This document shows, piece after piece, positions 16,526-24,887 of a stretch of DNA of 64,000 nt (the first letter of the stretch is position 1; the number at the start of each line of letters is the position of its first letter). The stretch is from NCBI GenBank assembly GCA_002416125.1, contig DIBU01000013.1, positions 423,899 through 487,898 on the forward strand. Reading direction: 5' to 3'. Source of the stretch: Halieaceae bacterium UBA5044 (lineage in GTDB: Bacteria > Pseudomonadota > Gammaproteobacteria > Pseudomonadales > Halieaceae). The notes beneath the pieces are model-generated. The model searched no databases and had not been told where the DNA came from. It saw only the letters and a list, made by a program, of their open reading frames with translations. A program made the translations under genes and the position numbers.

Positions 16526-17999
16526 GGCTGCTCCTGTTCAGATTGAATTGCCTGTATCGTACACTGCAGTGCAGCCAGCGAATACTGAGGACACGGCAAT
16601 CGCTTCTCCCGACATCAGTGACTTTTATCACCTAGCCAATCAGCTTGAGCACGACCGGGATCTGTCGCTGGAGCAACGACGGCTGCGCGACCGGGAAATC
16701 GGGCGGAGCTGCGAGGGTGCCGCGGATGACTGGACGCGGCTACAGCACTGGTTGCACTCGGTGGACCCGCAGGCGCAGCGCAGGCCGGAGTGGGCCAGCC
16801 GTGCCAATCCTGCGGTGCTGCTCAATCTGTTGGCGCTGTGTGGGGGCTTCGCTGCCATGGCGGGGCTGCTACTCGGTAGCGCGAATGCGCTGGTCAACGT
16901 GCTGTTCTGGCTACTGTTGTTTGTAGGGCTGCAGGGGCTGCTGATGGCGGGATCGCTGCTGGTGCTGCTGCAGCTGCTATGGGGCAGGGTGCCCCCGGCA
17001 TCGCCGGTACAGCCGATACGTTTTGTCCTGCAGCGGCGCTGGCCCGATGCCCGCGCGTTGCGCGAGGCGCAGCCGCTGTTGCGCCTGCTCTTCCTGCGTC
17101 ACGGCCAGGCGCTGGGGGCACTGTTCGCGGCGGGCGCCGCTGCGGCGTTTCTCGTCTTGCCAGCAGTGGACAACTACGGATTTGTGTGGGGGTCCACCTA
17201 CCCACTCAGCGACCCGTTCATGCAGGCCCTGGTAGACGCGCTTGCCTGGCCCTGGCACAGCCTGCTTCCCGGCGCCACGATCGCGCCCGAGTTGCTGAGC
17301 AGCAGCCGCTATCACGCGGCGTTGCAGCTGCTTGATGCGGAGCGTCTGGAGCGAATGCGCGGCTGGTGGGGTTTCCTGATGCTGTGCCTGCTGGTGTACA
17401 GCCTGTTGCCGCGGGTGTTGTTGTACCTCCTGTCGCGTGCCCTGTACCGACGCCAGTTACTGGCCAGCCTGCTCAGCTATCCGGGTGTCGAGCGCGTGCT
17501 GGCACGGATGCAGGCGCCGCTGGTCGCAACCGGTGCGGCACCTGAGGCTGGCGTCACGGTGCCGGGTAAGACGCGCGCCGGGGAGCCGGGGGTCGATGCC
17601 GCGCCGGTCGCATGGCCGCGTACCTTGCTGTTGGAGGTGGCTGGCGCTTTCGGCGAACAGGCGCCGGCAAGCTACGAGGAGCTGGCGGATGGGCAACCTG
17701 CGCAGCACGCCGGTATTGCCGGTAGCGATCTTGCCACGGACCGCCGGACGCTGGCGGCACTGCGGCTTGCGGATATCGATCGGCTCTATCTTGCGGTCAA
17801 GGGCTGGGAGCCACCCGTCGCGGAACTGGCCGACCTCCTGGAGCCTCTGTTCGGCATTCCGCAGTGCAGTGTTCTCCTGGTTCCCCTGCCGGGTCGTCCC
17901 TTGCCGCATCGCAAGGTGGAAGACTGGCGTCTGTTTGCTCGCGCCATGCCGTTTCAGACGGTGGATGTGCAGCTGCTGAATCCGGTGGTGATCTCATGA
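16524..17999 (+). CDS. DUF2868 membrane protein
   Basis: A membrane protein of up to 491 residues with paired hydrophobic segments near 100-155 and 190-225, another near 270-310, and a soluble C-terminal domain ending in HRKVEDWRLFARAMPFQTVDVQLLNPVVIS. This matches DUF2868, found next to DUF3482 GTPases; function unknown. The start is uncertain: ATG 16524 overlaps the regulator start codon, while TTG 16548 or GTG 16569 would leave space for a promoter. Conserved-looking sequence begins only near DFYHLANQLEHD (about residue 33). The final codons overlap the GTPase start (ATGA), so the two are coupled. Confidence 0.75.
   Translation: MAAPVQIELPVSYTAVQPANTEDTAIASPDISDFYHLANQLEHDRDLSLEQRRLRDREIGRSCEGAADDWTRLQHWLHSVDPQAQRRPEWASRANPAVLLNLLALCGGFAAMAGLLLGSANALVNVLFWLLLFVGLQGLLMAGSLLVLLQLLWGRVPPASPVQPIRFVLQRRWPDARALREAQPLLRLLFLRHGQALGALFAAGAAAAFLVLPAVDNYGFVWGSTYPLSDPFMQALVDALAWPWHSLLPGATIAPELLSSSRYHAALQLLDAERLERMRGWWGFLMLCLLVYSLLPRVLLYLLSRALYRRQLLASLLSYPGVERVLARMQAPLVATGAAPEAGVTVPGKTRAGEPGVDAAPVAWPRTLLLEVAGAFGEQAPASYEELADGQPAQHAGIAGSDLATDRRTLAALRLADIDRLYLAVKGWEPPVAELADLLEPLFGIPQCSVLLVPLPGRPLPHRKVEDWRLFARAMPFQTVDVQLLNPVVIS
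16562..16571. promoter_or_regulatory. 10-bp palindrome upstream of the WYL gene, candidate operator
   Basis: CACTGCAGTG is a perfect palindrome 37 bp upstream of the WYL regulator start. On the minus strand it lies just before a TACGAT -10-like string. WYL regulators of this subgroup bind inverted repeats near their own promoters, so this is a candidate site. Ten-base palindromes also arise by chance, and the site falls in DUF2868 coding sequence if that gene begins at 16524. Confidence 0.3.
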
Positions 18000-19402
18000 G
18001 CCTGCCGGTTTTTGCGGTGGTGGGGCGTCCCAACAAAGGCAAGTCGAGCATCGTGGCAACGCTCGCGCGAGACGATTCCGTGGGGATTGAGGCGCGTGCG
18101 GGCTCCACGCGCGAAGCGCGGGAATTTCCGATGCGCGTCGATGGCGAGACCCTGTACACGCTGGTGGATACGCCCGGCATACAGCGGGCGCGTGCGGTTC
18201 TGGAATGGCTGCGCGCGCACGCTGCCGACGCGGCCAGCAGGCCCCGGGCGGTACGCGACTTTGTCGACGCGCATCGCGACGACCCGCGCTTTCACGATGA
18301 GTGCGCACTGTTGCGACCGGTTGTCGCCGGGGCCGGCATTATTTACGTGGTTGACGGGTCTGTGCCTTTCGGTGCCGACTACGAGGCGGAAATGGAAATT
18401 CTGCGCTGGACCGGCCGCCCCAGCCTCGCGCTGATCAACCCCATCGACAATGAAGACTACGTGGCGGAATGGCAGGCCGGCCTGGGGCAGTACTTTCAGA
18501 CGGTGCGTCTGTTCAACGCGCAGCGTGCGGAGGCAGCGAAACAGCTTGAACTGCTGGTCCTCTTTGGGCACCTCGATGAGCAGTGGCGGCAGTCACTGGA
18601 CCGCGCGGTCGAGGTGTTGCGGGGGGAACGCGAGCGCGAGCACCGTGAGGCTGCGGCACTGATTGCCGAATGGATTGCCGAAGCTCTGGAGTTCCAGGTC
18701 TCGCAGCGCGTACCCGAGGGGCTGCCAGTGCAACCGGTGCAGGACCTCCTGTTCAGTCGCTACCAGCGTGAGCTACAGGCTCGTGAGCGGCGCTGTCGTC
18801 GCCAGGTGGAGGAGGTTTACCATTACCATCGTCTGCAGCGCAGTGAGCTGGATATCGATCTGGAGGCGTCAGAGCTGTTCAACGTGGAGCAATGGTATCT
18901 GTGGGGGCTGGATCGTCGCGCGCTGGCACTGGTGGCGGCCTCGGCAGGCGCGTTGCTGGGCGGCGGCACGGGAATGGCCCTGGACGGCGTCACAGCGGGG
19001 CTCACGGGCGGTCTGGGCACGTTGGTCAGTGGTGCGCTGGGCGCTGCGTCCGGCGGCGTGGCCGCCCTGCGCTATGCCGACGAGATTGCTCAGCTGAGGG
19101 TCAAGGGCATTCCCAGTGGCGGCAAACTGGTGAGCTACGGGCCATCGCGAAACCCGAATTTTCCCTTCGTATTGCTGGGTAGGGCGCTGCTGCATCAGCA
19201 CCGCCTGTGCAGCCGTACACACGCCGACCGCAGTGCGCTGCAGCTGGACAGCGCCCTGCTGGCCGATGTCAGCGACGCCGAACGCCGCCAGCTGGCGCGT
19301 TGGTTTGCGTCCCTGCGCCAGCCGCGCCGAGCAGCCGCCGCGCGCCAGGCGCTGGCCGACTGGATGCTGGCCCGCAGTGGCACGGCGCAGGCTGAGGCCT
19401 GA
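17996..19402 (+). CDS. GTPase with C-terminal DUF3482 domain
   Basis: A 468-residue protein with an N-terminal Era/TrmE-like G domain: G1 GRPNKGKSS at 10-18, a G2-region threonine in GSTREARE and G3 DTPG at 58-61. The usual NKxD G4 motif reads NPID at 148-151. The C-terminal half is DUF3482: a helical region with many charged residues, then a glycine/alanine-rich hydrophobic stretch (about 310-370) that could insert into or curve membrane, and a basic end. Start ATG overlaps the DUF2868 stop. The pair may form a membrane complex; function is not known to me. Confidence 0.85.
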   Translation: MSLPVFAVVGRPNKGKSSIVATLARDDSVGIEARAGSTREAREFPMRVDGETLYTLVDTPGIQRARAVLEWLRAHAADAASRPRAVRDFVDAHRDDPRFHDECALLRPVVAGAGIIYVVDGSVPFGADYEAEMEILRWTGRPSLALINPIDNEDYVAEWQAGLGQYFQTVRLFNAQRAEAAKQLELLVLFGHLDEQWRQSLDRAVEVLRGEREREHREAAALIAEWIAEALEFQVSQRVPEGLPVQPVQDLLFSRYQRELQARERRCRRQVEEVYHYHRLQRSELDIDLEASELFNVEQWYLWGLDRRALALVAASAGALLGGGTGMALDGVTAGLTGGLGTLVSGALGAASGGVAALRYADEIAQLRVKGIPSGGKLVSYGPSRNPNFPFVLLGRALLHQHRLCSRTHADRSALQLDSALLADVSDAERRQLARWFASLRQPRRAAAARQALADWMLARSGTAQAEA

Positions 19403-19410
19403 GCGCTACC

Positions 19411-22400
19411 TCAGCGAATTGCCGACTCCGGCCTGCCCTGCCAGTAGAAGGGCTGCAGCGTGCTGTCGCCGGTAAATACCTCGGACAGCGACTCCGCCGC
19501 ATAGACGCGGCCGTTCAGCACGACGTGGCTGATCCGGTCTGTCTGGCGGATATCCTCCAGTGGGTTGCCGTCAATGATCACCAGGTCGGCCAACTTGCCG
19601 GGCTCGAGTGAGCCGATATCGCCATCCATTCCCAGGTAGCGCGCCGGGTTGATGGTCGCTGCGGCGAGCGCCTCCATCGGGCTGAAGCCGCCACGCACGA
19701 AACTCCACATTTCCCAGTGTGTGGCGAGACCCTCGCGCTGGCCGTGTCCACCGGTGTTGACCAGTATCCCGGCGTCCAGCAAGCCCTTGGCGGCAGCAGC
19801 GGCATCGTCATCGCGATAGTCGGCTTCCGGGGCCATGGGCCTGCGCACCGAGCGAGGCTGCAACACGGCTGGCGGCACGAAGTTGGCGAGCAGGGGATGT
19901 TTCCACACCTCCGTGTCCTGGTAGTAGTAGTCCTCGGAGGTCAGTCCACCGAAAGTCACCACCAGCGTGGGGGTATAACCCGCCTCGCTCTGTCGCCAGT
20001 ACTGCAGGACATCCTCGTACAGGCGCAGGGCAGGGACATTGTGCTCGACCCCGGTGATCCCGTCGCCGATCAGGTTCATGTCCATGTGGTACAGGGCCCC
20101 GCCTTCGGCGACCGGCATCAGGCCCTCGCGGCGTGAGGCTTCGATAACCATCTGCCGCTGATCGCGACGCGGCTGGTTGTAGTTTTTCACGGTCACTGCG
20201 CCCTGCGCCTTGAGCCTGCGCACGTGTGCCAGGGCATCGTCGAGGGTTTCCACCGGCGAGTAATAGGTGGATTTCGCACCGTAAATGATTTCAGCCGTGG
20301 AGAAAATCCGCGGCCCGAGAATGCGTCCGGCACGGGCATACTCAGCGGCAGCAAACACCTGGGAGGCGACGCTGGACGGGTTGTGCACCGTGGTAACGCC
20401 CAGCGCAAGGTGCGCGAGCAGATCCCAGTTCTGCTGCGGGATGATGTCGGCACGTCCGTAGGGTCCGTGCGCATGGATATCGACAAAACCGGGCACCAGC
20501 GTCTTGCCGCCCAGGTCCACAGTGCGGAAGCCCTCTGGTATTGCCAGGCTGGCACCGCCCACGGCGCGGATGCGGTTACCCTCCAGCAGCACCGTGCCGC
20601 CGTCAATCACCTCGCGCTCGCTGTTCAGCGTGACCACCCGAGCATTGGTGAGTGCGAGGCGCGTGGCGGGGCGGGCACTGGCGACGCGCATGCTGAGATC
20701 CACACCGTCTTCCGGGGGCGTAAAGTCTGCGCGCATTGCATCGGCGACGGTGACCGTGTTCAGTGTCGGGCCCGTGCTCCAGACCACTGCGCTCCCCGTG
20801 GCGTTCCAGTTCAGGTAGTCGCCACCGACCCGGCTCAGGCGTACGATGGGGAAGGCGGGCCTGGGATCGTCGAGCACCAGCGTTTTGCCCGCGGTGGGCG
20901 CGGCGGCTGCCAGGTACATCTGGTGGCCGTTCTCGAAGGCGATGTGCCGGCCGTCGGGGGCCAGACGGATGCGCGTGGCCAGCTCGGCGCTGGCGACCTG
21001 TTGTACATCGTGGCCAGTGCGCGACATGGCGATGAGCACCGTGCTCGCGGTGCTGCTGCCGCGGCCCGAGGCGCTATCGGCGCGTTCCTGTGCGTAGATG
21101 CGGCCATCCGGGCCAAAATGGGGGTGTTCGCCACGTGCGCTGACAAACTGCATGTCGCCGGTGGCGCGTGAGACCAGGTAGATGCCGGGTTGTACCGACC
21201 ACTCCGGGTGGAGCAGGGCACTGCCGGCCAGTTTGCGCAGCGCCAGGGTGTCTCCGCTGCCGTCGATAGCCAGTTCCGTGTACTGGCCCTTCGGATGATC
21301 CAGGGCACGCGCCTTGCCGCCGCGAGCCGGCACGCGGTGAATCCGGCTGAGTTCGCTGTCTGTCCAGCGCAGGAACAGGATGTCACGACCGTCGGGACTC
21401 CACACGGGGGCGTAGTCGAAACCACTTTCGCCGTCCCCCGTGAGGCGCCGGGGTTCCGCGTCGCCACGCTTGATATACAGTCGGCCCAGCGATTCGAAGA
21501 CGATGGCCTTGCCGTCCGGTGACGGTGTGGCGAAGCGCACCATGCGGGTGTTGAAGTACTCCGGCGCCACCTCGACCGGGAAGCGCACGGCGGGATAGAT
21601 GTCGCGGCTGTCACTGACCTCAAAGGGGACGTTCAGCAGGGACCCATCGAGCGTATTCAAACGCCAGATCTTGCCCTGTGCCCAGAAAACGATATCGCGG
21701 CTGTCGGGGGTCCACTCCATGGTGGGGTAGAGCCCGTGCACGGCCCAGGTCTCCTGCATGTCGAGGTCCAGGCCGTCGAACAGCATTCGTTCGGTGCCGT
21801 TGGCGAGGTCTTTGACGAACAACCGTGACTGCGCCCGTACCCGCTTGACGTAGGCGAGTTGCTTGCCGTCCGGTGACGGCGTGGCGCGCACTGCGCCGCC
21901 GGGGCCACCCGCTACGGTGCTGACATCCCCACTGGCGAGATCAACCCGGCGAATCTGGAACAGTTCCGTATTGCTGTCCTGATGGTAGATGAAGGTGTCG
22001 CCCGGTGTCGTGTTCAGGGAGAAATACAGGCTTTTGCCGTCCGGGCTGAAAGCGGGTTCGCCCTGTTCTTTCTGGAAGGTTGGGCTGGGACGGGGAATCA
22101 GCATCTGCCCGGCGTTCTGTGCACCGCCGCCGACATGGTACATCCAGATTTCGCCAGTCCCCAGGGAGCGCGAGGTGGTGTAATGCTTGCGGGCCGCCAG
22201 ATACTCGCCGTCCGGGCTCCAACTGGGGCTGTTGAGGAGGCGGAAATCTTCAAAGGTGAGCTGTCGCAGTGCTCCGCTCTCGCGCTCCAGCAGCCACAGG
22301 TTGTCGCCGCCGGTGCGATCCGAGGTGAAGGCGATATGGCGGCCATCGGGGCTGTATTGAGGCTGCATGTCCCAGGCGAACCCCGTGGTCAGCGCTGTTG

Positions 22401-22647
22401 CGGTGCCGCCGCTGATAGGCATTTCGTAGAGGTTGCCCAGCAGGTCAAAGGCAATGTGCCTGCCATCCGGGGAGACGTCGATGCTCATCCACGTGCCTTC
22501 GCGTACATCGACAGCGGCGCGGGTGGCCGCGGCCGAGAAATCAGGCTGGTCGACGCGCCATGTGCTACCGTTGTCAGCGTGGGCGGTTGCGCCTGGGATC
22601 AGGCCCGCGAGGAACAGGCCAAGGAGTGTTCGGGTCAGTGAGTGCAT
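19411..22647 (-). CDS. Secreted TolB-like propeller fused to amidohydrolase
   Basis: A 1078-residue exported protein. Signal peptide MHSLTRTLLGLFLAGLIPGA is followed by repeated PD40/WD40-like blades (SPDGRHIAF, SPDGKSLYF, SPDGKAIVF and others, about 45-650) and a C-terminal metal-dependent amidohydrolase domain (about 680-1060) with metal ligands in DIHAHGPYG and later HNVPA and NTGGHGQ. It probably hydrolyses a peptide or cyclic amide in the periplasm. Start ATG 22647 is set by the signal peptide. The end is 8 bp from the convergent GTPase. Divergent from the peroxiredoxin gene with a 132-bp gap in which no convincing promoter was identified. Confidence 0.9.
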   Translation of the reverse strand: MHSLTRTLLGLFLAGLIPGATAHADNGSTWRVDQPDFSAAATRAAVDVREGTWMSIDVSPDGRHIAFDLLGNLYEMPISGGTATALTTGFAWDMQPQYSPDGRHIAFTSDRTGGDNLWLLERESGALRQLTFEDFRLLNSPSWSPDGEYLAARKHYTTSRSLGTGEIWMYHVGGGAQNAGQMLIPRPSPTFQKEQGEPAFSPDGKSLYFSLNTTPGDTFIYHQDSNTELFQIRRVDLASGDVSTVAGGPGGAVRATPSPDGKQLAYVKRVRAQSRLFVKDLANGTERMLFDGLDLDMQETWAVHGLYPTMEWTPDSRDIVFWAQGKIWRLNTLDGSLLNVPFEVSDSRDIYPAVRFPVEVAPEYFNTRMVRFATPSPDGKAIVFESLGRLYIKRGDAEPRRLTGDGESGFDYAPVWSPDGRDILFLRWTDSELSRIHRVPARGGKARALDHPKGQYTELAIDGSGDTLALRKLAGSALLHPEWSVQPGIYLVSRATGDMQFVSARGEHPHFGPDGRIYAQERADSASGRGSSTASTVLIAMSRTGHDVQQVASAELATRIRLAPDGRHIAFENGHQMYLAAAAPTAGKTLVLDDPRPAFPIVRLSRVGGDYLNWNATGSAVVWSTGPTLNTVTVADAMRADFTPPEDGVDLSMRVASARPATRLALTNARVVTLNSEREVIDGGTVLLEGNRIRAVGGASLAIPEGFRTVDLGGKTLVPGFVDIHAHGPYGRADIIPQQNWDLLAHLALGVTTVHNPSSVASQVFAAAEYARAGRILGPRIFSTAEIIYGAKSTYYSPVETLDDALAHVRRLKAQGAVTVKNYNQPRRDQRQMVIEASRREGLMPVAEGGALYHMDMNLIGDGITGVEHNVPALRLYEDVLQYWRQSEAGYTPTLVVTFGGLTSEDYYYQDTEVWKHPLLANFVPPAVLQPRSVRRPMAPEADYRDDDAAAAAKGLLDAGILVNTGGHGQREGLATHWEMWSFVRGGFSPMEALAAATINPARYLGMDGDIGSLEPGKLADLVIIDGNPLEDIRQTDRISHVVLNGRVYAAESLSEVFTGDSTLQPFYWQGRPESAIR

Positions 22648-22779
22648 GGCAGGGTCCGGGTTCGGTGGCTTGAAGAGAGCGGTCAGGGCACAGGCAGTGA
22701 TCCAGCCGCCGCCTGGCGCGTACCATACTACGTGATTCCCCCGCTGTGAAATGCAGCCCTGTTCAGTCATGGAGTTTCT

Positions 22780-23304
22780 ATGGAATTGATTCGATCCCTC
22801 GCGTTGCTACTGGCTCTGGCTTGCGCAGCTCCGGCCATCGCGGAAGAACTGCAGGTCGGAGATGTCGCCCCCGAGTTCAGTCTGATGGGCAGCGATGGCA
22901 AACAGTATTCGCTGGCCGACTTCAGGGGCAAACAGGCAGTGGTGCTGGCCTGGTATCCGCGCGCCTTTACCTCGGGGTGCACCGTTGAGTGCAAGTCGCT
23001 CGCCGAAAACGGGCACCTGATTCGGGAATACGACGTGAGCTATTTTATGGCCAGTGTCGACGAGGTCGAGGAGAACCGCCGTTTTGCCGAGGAGACTGAG
23101 GCTGATTTTCCGTTGCTGAGCGATCCGGAGAAGCAGGTGGCAGAGGCCTATGGCGTGCTGGCCATGATGGGCTTTGCCAAGCGGCATACGTTTTACATCG
23201 GTGCTGATGGCACCATTCTCAAGATTGACCGCACTATCAACCCCGCTACGGCCGCACAGGACATGGCGGAGAACCTCGGCGCCCTGGGCATTCCCAAGCG
23301 CTAG
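22780..23304 (+). CDS. Periplasmic peroxiredoxin (AhpC/TSA family, BCP-like)
   Basis: A 174-residue thioredoxin-fold peroxidase with a signal peptide (MELIRSLALLLALACAAPAIA). The peroxidatic cysteine is in YPRAFTSGCTVEC, corresponding to the BCP-type PRxxTxGCT motif; the second cysteine four residues on is at the BCP/PrxQ resolving position. It should reduce peroxides outside the cytoplasm, needing a periplasmic thiol donor. No reductant gene lies next to it. A strong hairpin follows the stop codon. Confidence 0.88.
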   Translation: MELIRSLALLLALACAAPAIAEELQVGDVAPEFSLMGSDGKQYSLADFRGKQAVVLAWYPRAFTSGCTVECKSLAENGHLIREYDVSYFMASVDEVEENRRFAEETEADFPLLSDPEKQVAEAYGVLAMMGFAKRHTFYIGADGTILKIDRTINPATAAQDMAENLGALGIPKR

Positions 23305-23320
23305 GCCCTGCGTTCACGCT

Positions 23321-23348
23321 GCCGCGGGACCCCCGTTCGTCCCGCGGC
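23321..23348 (+). terminator. Hairpin downstream of the peroxiredoxin gene
   Basis: GCCGCGGGAC (23321-23330) pairs perfectly with GTCCCGCGGC (23339-23348) around an 8-base loop, 17 bp after the stop codon. No continuous T tract follows directly (a TCGTTTTAT stretch comes 12 bp later), so it may act as an imperfect terminator or 3' stabiliser. Confidence 0.55.
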
Positions 23349-23380
23349 ACCCTCCGTTGGTCGTTTTATCCCTGACTGAG

Positions 23381-23409
23381 CTGGCACTTCCGCGAGCGGC
23401 TTCTATAAT
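23381..23409 (+). promoter_or_regulatory. Predicted sigma70 promoter for the MATE exporter gene
   Basis: CTGGCA (23381-23386), a 17-bp spacer, and a perfect TATAAT (23404-23409). It implies a GC-rich leader of about 100 bases before ATG 23520. The leader holds a hairpin GCCGC-AACG-GCGGC (23439-23452) and a 12-bp direct repeat GCCGGTGCCCGC (23451-23462 and 23492-23503). Confidence 0.65.
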
Positions 23410-23519
23410 GTCGGCCTTTTTTCTCAAGCAACGCTGACGCCGCAACGGCGGCCGGTGCCCGCAGACCGCGCTTTTGGGCGCAGCTGCCGGGGCCGGTGCC
23501 CGCGCCGTCGGAGATAACA

Positions 23520-24881
23520 ATGCTCAGCACAGGCCAGACACGTGAATTGCTCCGCTTGGCGCTACCCATGGTGGTCTCGCAGAGCGCGTTTGCCTTGATG
23601 GTGTTCACCGACCGCCTGTTTCTGTCGCGAATTGATGCCCTGCACATTGCCTCTGCGCTGGGTGGTGGCGTTACGTTTTTTGTCAGTGTGTCCCTGTTCA
23701 TTGGCGTGATGTCCTACGCGACGGCGCTGGTGGCACAGTATTACGGCTCCGGTCAGTTGCAGAAGTGCCCGCGCGTGCTCGTCCAGGGGGTCATCATGGC
23801 GTTCGCCTGCCAACCCCTGTTACTGCTGATTGCCTGGGGTATGGGCGGCCTGTTTGCCGCTATGGGGCACCCGCCGGAACAGGTGATACTGGAGCGGCAG
23901 TACTACTACGTGATGATGGGCGGCGCCTTCTTTGCCCTGGTCAAGGCCTGTGTGGCGGGCTATTTCTGCGGTATTGGTAAAACCCGCGTCGTGATGATTA
24001 CCGATGTGCTGGGTGTGCTGATCAATGTACCGCTCACCTGGGTACTGATCTTCGGCAAGTTCGGCTTTCCCGAATTGGGTATTCGTGGCGCCGCGCTGGG
24101 CACCGTAATCGCCACGGCGTGCAGCCTGCTCATCTATGCGGTCTTCTTCTTCAACCGTATCCATCGTGAGCGCTTTCACGTCGCTGAGGCATTCCACTAT
24201 GACCGGGGAATTCTCCGTCGCTATGTGCGGCTCGGTCTGCCATCGGGCTTCGAAACGTTTGTTGGCGCCGCCACGTTCAATTTCTTTCTGCTGCTGTTCC
24301 AGTCCTACGGCATCACCGAGGGCGCGGCCATGGCGATTGTTTTCAACTGGGACATGCTCAACTACGTGCCGTTAATCGGCCTGAACATCGCCGTCACCAG
24401 TATGATCGGGCGCTATGTGGGTTCGGGGGACATGACCCGGGCCAACCAGGTGATCGCAGCCGGTTTCACCGTTGCACTTGGCTTTTCCGTGCTGCTGGCC
24501 CTGTTCTTTGTGCTGTTCCGGTACGAACTGATGATGGTGTTTGCCACCCCGGAGCAGGATTTCAGCGCCATCGCCGCACTGGGCGCGAGCATGATGCTGG
24601 GCATGGCGACCTATGTGGTGGCAGATGCGGTGATTCTGGTTTGCAGCGGGGTGTTGCGCGGTGCCGGAGATACCCGCTGGCTGATGAACACCTCCATGAC
24701 CCTGCACGTGCTGATGCTTCTGGGGCAGTACGTGATGATCAAGCATCTCGGCGTAGGCCCTCTGGTCAGCTGGTGGGGCTTTGTGGCGATGCTGCTGGCG
24801 CTGGCGCTGGTGTATCTCCTGCGACTGCGCGGCACGACCTGGCGCAGGCCGTCCCGGCTGGCCCGTGTGATGGCCGAATAA
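23520..24881 (+). CDS. MATE-family multidrug/cation exporter
   Basis: A 453-residue protein with about 12 membrane helices in two homologous halves, typical of MATE transporters that export cationic compounds using H+ or Na+ gradients. Family-like segments are LALPMVVSQSAFALMVFTDRLFLS and, at the start of the second half, LGLPSGFETFVGAATFNFFLL. Start ATG 23520 follows GGAGATAACA; an in-frame GTG-type start at 23496 would add only eight residues. The gene has its own predicted promoter. It ends 6 bp from a convergent acyltransferase gene. Confidence 0.9.
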   Translation: MLSTGQTRELLRLALPMVVSQSAFALMVFTDRLFLSRIDALHIASALGGGVTFFVSVSLFIGVMSYATALVAQYYGSGQLQKCPRVLVQGVIMAFACQPLLLLIAWGMGGLFAAMGHPPEQVILERQYYYVMMGGAFFALVKACVAGYFCGIGKTRVVMITDVLGVLINVPLTWVLIFGKFGFPELGIRGAALGTVIATACSLLIYAVFFFNRIHRERFHVAEAFHYDRGILRRYVRLGLPSGFETFVGAATFNFFLLLFQSYGITEGAAMAIVFNWDMLNYVPLIGLNIAVTSMIGRYVGSGDMTRANQVIAAGFTVALGFSVLLALFFVLFRYELMMVFATPEQDFSAIAALGASMMLGMATYVVADAVILVCSGVLRGAGDTRWLMNTSMTLHVLMLLGQYVMIKHLGVGPLVSWWGFVAMLLALALVYLLRLRGTTWRRPSRLARVMAE

Positions 24882-24887
24882 TCCACG

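Noticed and set aside
15647..19402. Calling this a BREX, CBASS or other known phage-defence island
   Set aside because: No methyltransferase, cyclase, nuclease or other known defence gene is present; neighbours are housekeeping genes. Only the regulator type hints at defence.
23439..23503. Possible guanidine-II (mini-ykkC) riboswitch before the MATE exporter
   Set aside because: The two hairpins of that class need ACGR loops; the one clear hairpin has an AACG loop and no second hairpin with the motif is present.
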